Shown here piece by piece: positions 57,848 to 64,000 of a DNA stretch of 64,000 bases. This stretch comes from Verticillium longisporum (Eukaryota; Ascomycota; Sordariomycetes; Glomerellales; Plectosphaerellaceae): assembly GCA_019188255.1 (NCBI GenBank), contig JAETXT010000011.1:1550001-1614000 (forward strand), read 5' to 3'. Under the pieces are notes generated by a model. It had not been told where the DNA came from and searched no databases. It worked only from the letters and a program-made list of their open reading frames with translations. The position numbers were made by a program, and so were the translations under genes. Each line of letters begins with the position of its first letter. Within the stretch, counting starts at the first letter, position 1.

Positions 57848-60580
57848 CTGAGTGGGCGATGCTCGGTGTTCAAGAGAATTAGGTTGAGAACCAGCTGCAG
57901 CTGGATCAGAAACTTCTTGGAAGACCCAGGGAGGGTAGGGAGATTGTTTGGAGCCGGATACTTGGTGATAGCGGCCCGGTTTGCCCAGTTTTCAACCGTG
58001 TTGACTGTAATCAGCAGATCAACACGAGCAGCGTAAGGCGACGATGAGTACATTTCTGCACCAAGGTTTCCCCTTATCTTACTGGGTCAGGCCACCCGAA
58101 CAGCCGAAAGGATTATACCGTCGCCATGCATGTTCGGTCTAGTAGACAGTCCGGGAGCGCAGGTAAACACGACACACCCCTTGATAGAATGTCCCTGGCG
58201 GATAGGGCGCAGCTTTGACCTTTGAGGCCGAGATTGCCATGTTCTCCCATCTGCACCCTCGGAGGCTCACGAAGCGTGCCGATTCTGGTAGAGCGATGAC
58301 ACCGCTTCTCTATGTAAGTCACAAAGGACACCATAGTGATACGTTGACGTGCGATACGGGTTGCAACGGCCCCGCTTCTTTAGTTTCAATGGAAGAGGCG
58401 CTGTGTGAACGCAACTGCCGAGTGGCAATAACTTTCATCCCATCCCGAGCCTCGGCGCTGTCAGCAGCACAAACAGAGCCGTTGGCTTCCGCTTCTATTC
58501 TTGGCGTTTCCTCGGTCCGGCCTCGGAGCCACGGGCTCTCGCAAACAGACTGCGAAAAGGTCTTTTGTGATGAACCACGGGGGCGCGTGCTGGCGACAGA
58601 GTTGGGACGGATAAGTCAGGTGTGGAAGTTGGAACTCGACTTTTAAGACTGGGTCGTGGGTGGAAGAGGCTTTTCAGGAGGCTTTCTCGCGGCCGGAAGC
58701 TTTCTTGCAATTCCTCAAGCTTCCGTATAGAAGCATTTGGGACAGAACATGCAATCGCAGGCGAAGAGCCGACACTCGCGTCGGGAATGGAAGTTTTCTT
58801 CCTGGCGATCAAACGGCGTTCAGGGGAGTGATGGCAGTCACTGATGGCTGACAGGAGCGATGTCACTTGAATCCTGGCTTCAAGTCCCCTCAACTTCACT
58901 GAAAATGCTAGATCGAGAAAGCAGCGGTGTCAGCGTCAAATGGACCTACCTATCTCAGGCAGGCGGTTTTTTCTCTAGTTTGCCTGCTAGAAGCAGGGCA
59001 CTTTGCGAACCTGGTTCAAGTTGCTGTGAAGCAGATCTGCACCTGAAGTACGAGAGAAGTCTGAGCACCCCTCCTCTGACCCAAAAGCCTTGCGAGAGCA
59101 CCATGCACTCTCCCACGGCAAGACCTGCCGCTTCGAGAGAGCAAGATCATCTGTGCCAGCTTGGCGGGCCATGCGTTTGGTTTGGGAATCGGGGCAAGCG
59201 TTATGTTTGGCAAGGGTAAGAATGAGACGACAAGAAGAAGCATGTTGCTTGCGAAGATCTGGAGGGGGGGTTCTGAAGGGATAGGGGGTTGCGGAAGTCG
59301 GTCGATCTGGGTGACATTGTAGTTCGCTGGGGCGTTAGGTGGCTTCGAGAAGGCCTCAGGGGTAGGCCTCCTCCAGGCGGTTGAGTGGGAGATAGTACGA
59401 GGAGTTGGGACGAATGTGGAGGCGATGCGACGTCGAGAGGAGCATCGAAACCAAAGGGCGGCGGAGACGGAGCTCGAGTTGGAAATGCAGTGCTGTGATG
59501 TGGTTGTTCCAAGCACATCGGGAGCCCCTCCGATGTCAAGGACCTGGAACTTGGGCAGTCTCGGCCAGGGAGGTTGGAGGAGCGGCAGCCAGGGAGGGTT
59601 GTCGTGTTAGGTAAGCTGTGTGGCGCCTTCCGCAACAGCACGGGCTTCAGGCATCTGGGAAGGTGCTGCTGGCCTGTACGTTACCTGAAGGTGCCTTCCA
59701 GTGCCTTTCTCTCTGTCCAGATGCTGATATCGGAACTTGTTCCCTATTTCATCTCGGGACGGCCAATGCATCATCATCATCGCCATCACCATCAAGTACC
59801 CCGTTCAATTGGCTTTCCGTCTCAGAGCTGAACCTTCACAAGCGTTGAAAGCACTAGCCACTCGGACTGACCATCGGCAACACGGACGCAACCTTCTCAG
59901 ACAGCCGCCAGCCTCCTGGCGATCGTCCACGTTTCAGACCCAGAACGACCCTCGCGACAGAGACAGACAGAGCAGCAAGAAGCAGATCACCAATTCACGT
60001 CCCCTCTGGCCTGTGCTTTTGCTCCTGGAACCTCGCCTGGAACTCTTTGTGGCACCAATTCGCCTACCATGGCTCGTCTGCCTGTTGTGACGCTTCTTTC
60101 ACGCCGCTGTCTTTGTTTCCGATGGACAACCCTTCCCGGCCTTCAAGATTCCGATTTCTTCAACGTCTTGGTTTCTTGAATCTTCTCCTCTTGACATTCA
60201 TCTAGGGACTCGTCTTCCAAGCATTGGTCGCTGGATTGACTTGTTTCCTCTCCCTTCTCTCTTGCGTCGAAATACGGTGGACGCTGTCACTGTACTGCAT
60301 CACCCGATCAACTTTGTCTCTCGAGATTTTGATGCGCTAGCTGCGCTTGTCGATCTTGCTCTTTGCGACTGGCAATAGGCTCTGCCCTATTCGACTGCTC
60401 GTCTGCTGCTGCGCGACTGCCCTACTCCAGGAATCCTATAGACTAATGGCCCATGGCCTGACGACGAACTTACACCATCTCCATACATCCCTCCACCTAC
60501 ACCCTCGATTGGCCATCGCCTCAGTCAATTTCTCATAGCCTCAGTCGCCAGTACTATACGCCTTCATCGTACATCACGAC
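57848..60580. other. Long intergenic region, possibly with an unrecognised minus-strand gene
   Basis: 2.7 kb. Minus-strand frames at 58495-58899, 59016-59516 and 59201-59641 are Ser/Pro/Arg-rich and overlap one another; none shows a domain. A CATCATCATCATCGCCATC microsatellite lies near 59770. The last 700 bases are C/T-rich with many short upstream frames, as in a long leader of the P450 gene. Confidence 0.4.
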
Positions 60581-62321
60581 ATGAACGAGTCATCCGAGAT
60601 GGCATCAGCCGCAGACATAGTAGACTTCCAGCTGCCGCGGGTTGTGCATGGTAGCAAGAACCTAAGTTACTACGTCGGCCTCGGCGCCATTCTCTGCGTG
60701 GCCTGGTTCTTCCAGTCGAAGAAGCACAAGCAGATTGACGTTCCATTCTACAAGGCGGCCAAGACCAAGTGGATCTTTGCAGCTGAGAGTCTCATCCTCG
60801 ACAGCTACAATAAGGTCAGTTCAACCGTCCTTGATTTGTCTGCGCCGCCTAACAACGTAGTTTCGCGACACCATCTACCAGATCAGGGCCACCGAGGGTG
60901 TGCAGGTGTTGGTTCCTGCGAAGTATCTTCCCGAGCTAAAAGGATTGCCGGAGGATGTACTGAGCGCGCAGGAGGCCGTGAGCGAGGTGAGAGATTTTGC
61001 CTGACACTGCAAGAAGTGATGCTTATTTTCAGGCTCTCATGACCAAATATACCAAGTTTGGTCTAGGACACAACGCAGAAATGCTGTCAACGCTCATTCG
61101 AGTCCGCCTCTCTCAAAACCTCGCACGACTCGTGCCTCAGCTGAAAGGCGAGCTCGAGTCGATTGTCGCGACGGAGTTTCCTGAGTGCAATGGTAGGCCC
61201 AAAATCATCACTTTGCACTAAGCATTATACTGACGAGTACAGACTGGACACCTGTCAAGTTCCAACCTTTTGCGTTACGCGCCATCTCGCGCATCAGCGG
61301 CCGCGCATTTGTCGGTCCCAGCATCAACCGCTCAGAGCAATGGATGGACACGAGCATCAACTTTGCCATCCATGTTTTCACTGCCGTGGTCAAGCTACAG
61401 TTCTTCCCTGAATGGTCACGTCCAGCAGCGCAGTATCTCGTGTCAGAATTGAGGCAAATCAGGAAAGATATTGATGTCGCCAAGAAGATGTTGAAGCCAG
61501 TCATTGAGGAGCGCCTGCGCGATATGGAGATGCATTCGGCGGAAGAAAAGCCGGATGACCTGATTCAGTGGTTGGTCGAAGCTCTGCCCGCAGAGGAGAA
61601 GACGGACTACGAAGCACAGGCGCATATCCAGCTCATCTTAGCCGCAGCATCGATTCACACGACCACGAACCTCGTCACGGACTGTATGTACGACCTTGCA
61701 GCTCATCCAGAAGTACAAGAGATGCTTCGCGAAGAAGCACACCAAGTCCTGGAAGTTGAAGAAGGCTGGCTGCGCAAAGAGAGCATGGCGAAGCTCAAGA
61801 AGCTGGACAGTTTTATGAAGGAGACACAGCGCCTCGCCGGCAACATCAGTAAGCCCATCTCTCGCACCATTCTCGCTGAACAATGCTTACCCGTGGCAGC
61901 TGGCTTCATTCGCAAGGTTTTGAAGCCCATCACACTATCTGACGGCACACGTCTTCCGCCAGGCACTAAGTTGCTCACGCCACAAGCCGGCATCTCACAT
62001 GACGAACGATTTTTTGCAGACCCCGAAACATTTGATGCCCTGCGCTTCTATAAGATGAGGCAGGCGTCCGAGGAGGAGGGGCACAGGTGGCAGTTCTCAA
62101 GCATCGGCGACACCAATGTCAATTTTGGCGCTGGACGGCACGCCTGTCCTGGGAGGTTCTTTGCAGGCAACGAAATCAAGATGGTATTGGCCTATTTCCT
62201 GCTGAAGTACGAGGTTAGGCTCAAGGAGGGGGAAGGTCGACCGAAGGGGATGATGATGGTTATGAGCAAAATGCCAGATCCCAACGCCGAACTGCTGTTC
62301 CGCAGGAGAACGGTCGATTAA
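60581..62321 (+). CDS. Cytochrome P450 monooxygenase
   Basis: Exons 60581-60814, 60861-60986, 61033-61192, 61243-61848 and 61900-62321 join to 515 residues. The last intron (51 nt, GTAAGC to GGCAG) is divisible by three and has no stop, so a prediction could miss it; removing it restores RLAGNI followed by TGFIRKVLKPITLSDG. The N-terminus has a membrane anchor (YYVGLGAILCVAWFF). The I-helix region (LILAAASIHTTTN), the K-helix ETQR and the heme motif FGAGRHACPGRFF (Cys458) are visible. It resembles fungal secondary-metabolite P450s of the gibberellin/terpenoid-oxidase type. Its substrate is unknown. The neighbouring gene on the minus strand is not a synthase, so no biosynthetic cluster is visible in the window. 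Confidence 0.93.
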
Positions 62322-62548
62322 GCGACGAACATGGCGAGGCGGGGCCTGGCGCTTCGTCGACGATTACTGGCTATGACCAGTGTACCAGTACTAGATGAAG
62401 TAAATAAATGCGGTTAATGATGCGTATCTATCCACAAGAGGTCAACGGCTGACGATCATTGCAGACCGATGTTACCTGTGTTACAAGACTGATTCCGGGA
62501 TCCGAACATCAGAGAGAGGTTAGAATGCGGGACTACCCGTTTGGTAGG

Positions 62549-64000
62549 TCACGCAAGGTATCTTCTTAGGTTGGCTGTCCTATCTACCTGACTGATCACC
62601 CTCTGTGCCGCCCTAACTGGCCAACACGCCCAGAAGACCACAATCCCCACGCTCAACATCTTGACATGGGGCACTGTATTGGCTGCCGGGTAGATGTATC
62701 TCAGGACGAAAAAGTACGAAAAGCAAAACACATACGTCGCGAGAATCGCAAAATGATTCCCCGTAAGCATGAGCGGCCGCAACGCTGCACTGCCCGGTTG
62801 GTACATACTTTCCAGAGCCGTCCGCGACTTGAAGAGGAATAGGAACGCAAGGCAATAGCTCGATAGCCACACCCAGCGCTGCAGCACATCATCGACCCCC
62901 GGCCAACCCTTATCCGCGTTGTAGCCATTGGGCAGTCCAAGCCAGGGGCCTGGAATGCAGACCCCGACCGAGGTCAAGTGTTGGAGGACGTTCATGGGCC
63001 GAAAAGCAAGGAGCCGTAGGCGCCCTAGCTGCATGCGGTTGCTGAGCCATGAGTTTTGCCAGTATGCGGCGCAGCAGAAATAGATCTGGCCGACAAGGAA
63101 CACCAGGTGGCTCGACCATGTCTCCGAGCCGAGCGTGCGGGCGTGGATGTAGAGTTGCACGAGGAAGATGGCGATGGCGGTTCTATAATTTGGAGATGTC
63201 CGGAAGAAGGCGTCGTAAACAGACGTTATGAGCGAAGGCGGGGTTCCAGGCCGGATTTCGAGCACGTACTGGCCGTGGCTCTGGTGGAGGGCCGACTGGA
63301 CGTGGAGGCTCGCGAACCTGCGCACGTAGTCCTCACCGGGAAGCGTCACGACTTGATTTATGAAGGGCGAAGAGTGCCAGGCCAGGGTCCAAAACGCCTC
63401 GCTGAAGCTGCGCGGCCTCATGACGACGGCGAAGCCTCGTTCGGCCTTTGGCTCGACGTCCTGCGACCACTTGGGCCCGAAGAACAGCGTGACCTCTTGC
63501 CAACGGCCCGAGTGGTCGAAAGCCGGCAGCACGGAGTGATCGGCCTTGCGGAAGCGGCCTCGAGGCGTCACGGCATGGAGGCGCTCGGGCAGGTTGTCGG
63601 CAAGCTGCAGGGTGATGCTGCCGCATGTTCCGTCGATATTGGGGGTGGGAAACTGCAGGGCACTGTGCCAGGTCGAGGTGGAGAGCGTCTCGATGGTTTC
63701 GTATTCCGCATACTGAGCTATTTCCCATGGTACCACGTAGACGGGGTCATCCGAGCCGCCGGCCGGCGCTATGACGGGCCTCGCGCGGTGCCACTCGGCC
63801 GCGGCGTGTTGCCGCGCCATGAGGAGACCCATGACGGAATGCTTGTCGTCATCCACATTTCGGCAGTTGAGCAGCGCGATGCGGACGTTCTCTTGACTCC
63901 CGCGGATCACCGGGACACGCATCTGAATCCCCGAGCTCGTCTGCCTGAGATCAATCCTGGACTCTGGACCAAAGGTCGCGGCGAGGGAACGGTCCGCCCA
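62549..64000 (-). CDS. HET-like protein C-terminus with multipass membrane tail (5' end off the window)
   Basis: The frame is open from the right edge of the window to the stop at 62549, about 480 residues. An internal ATG at 63922 is probably not the start, since coding-like sequence (ADRSLAATFGPESRIDL) precedes it. The first part (VRIALLNCRN, then VYVVPWE, later GFAVVMRP) resembles the C-terminal region of HET-domain heterokaryon incompatibility proteins. From about 63185 downwards there are about five hydrophobic segments (AIAIFLVQLYI, SSHLVFLVGQIYFCCAAYW, LSSYCLAFLFLF, FAILATYVFCFSYFFVLRYIY, VKMLSVGIVVFWACW). The HET domain itself, if present, would be to the right. Function is inferred from layout only. 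Confidence 0.65.
   Translation of the reverse strand, partial: WADRSLAATFGPESRIDLRQTSSGIQMRVPVIRGSQENVRIALLNCRNVDDDKHSVMGLLMARQHAAAEWHRARPVIAPAGGSDDPVYVVPWEIAQYAEYETIETLSTSTWHSALQFPTPNIDGTCGSITLQLADNLPERLHAVTPRGRFRKADHSVLPAFDHSGRWQEVTLFFGPKWSQDVEPKAERGFAVVMRPRSFSEAFWTLAWHSSPFINQVVTLPGEDYVRRFASLHVQSALHQSHGQYVLEIRPGTPPSLITSVYDAFFRTSPNYRTAIAIFLVQLYIHARTLGSETWSSHLVFLVGQIYFCCAAYWQNSWLSNRMQLGRLRLLAFRPMNVLQHLTSVGVCIPGPWLGLPNGYNADKGWPGVDDVLQRWVWLSSYCLAFLFLFKSRTALESMYQPGSAALRPLMLTGNHFAILATYVFCFSYFFVLRYIYPAANTVPHVKMLSVGIVVFWACWPVRAAQRVISQVDRTANLRRYLA

Noticed and set aside
58495..59641. Set of Ser/Pro-rich minus-strand frames as one gene
   Set aside because: The frames overlap each other and I found no consistent splice plan or motif.

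Overview
The window looks like nuclear DNA of a filamentous ascomycete, probably a Sordariomycete. Genes carry short introns (about 46-100 nt) with GTANGT donors, CTNAC-type branch points and YAG acceptors. Two blocks are extremely AT-rich with only transition-type decay, as expected from repeat-induced point mutation (RIP). The gene families are typical of Pezizomycotina: DUF6590, Zn2Cys6 regulator, NB-ARC/TPR, HET-like, P450.

Layout from left to right. The 3' end of an unrecognised gene is followed by a coiled-coil protein on the minus strand (2999-5113). A RIP-degraded, TA-flanked terminal-inverted-repeat element lies at 6045-8884. Next come a seven-exon DUF6590 gene (10150-11704), an SDR oxidoreductase (13045-13992), a carnosine N-methyltransferase homologue (minus, 14244-15766) and an eight-exon Zn2Cys6 transcription factor (minus, 16450-19442). 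The transcription factor shares a 1.1 kb divergent promoter, holding two perfect palindromes, with a flavin amine oxidase (20557-22103). On the plus strand follow a BTB protein, an aldehyde dehydrogenase, a 2OG-Fe(II) oxygenase and an atypical kinase-like protein. The regulator, amine oxidase and aldehyde dehydrogenase could form a small amine-catabolism cluster.

The middle holds a diflavin-reductase-type FAD/NADPH protein that lacks an FMN domain and carries a CCGGGCC motif (34635-36471), then an NB-ARC/TPR (NLR-like) gene (38107 to about 41037). The 3' end of that locus is hit by a RIP-degraded Ty3/gypsy element (41053-48644) with 214-bp LTRs and a GGAGT target duplication. The gypsy element itself contains a young, unmutated 476-bp solo LTR with a CCTTT duplication. 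Right of it lies a gene for a two-helix membrane protein whose start codon is not found on its side of the insertion.

The right part holds an FRM2/HBN1-like nitroreductase, mitochondrial phosphatidylserine decarboxylase (PSD1), a HERP/Usa1-like ubiquitin-domain membrane protein, a decayed SRPK-type kinase, a cytochrome P450 and the C-terminal part of a HET-like protein with membrane helices running off the window.

Several intact-looking genes need one extra C or G in a short homopolymer to read through. This points to assembly or consensus errors rather than pseudogenes, and any automatic annotation of this contig should allow for it.
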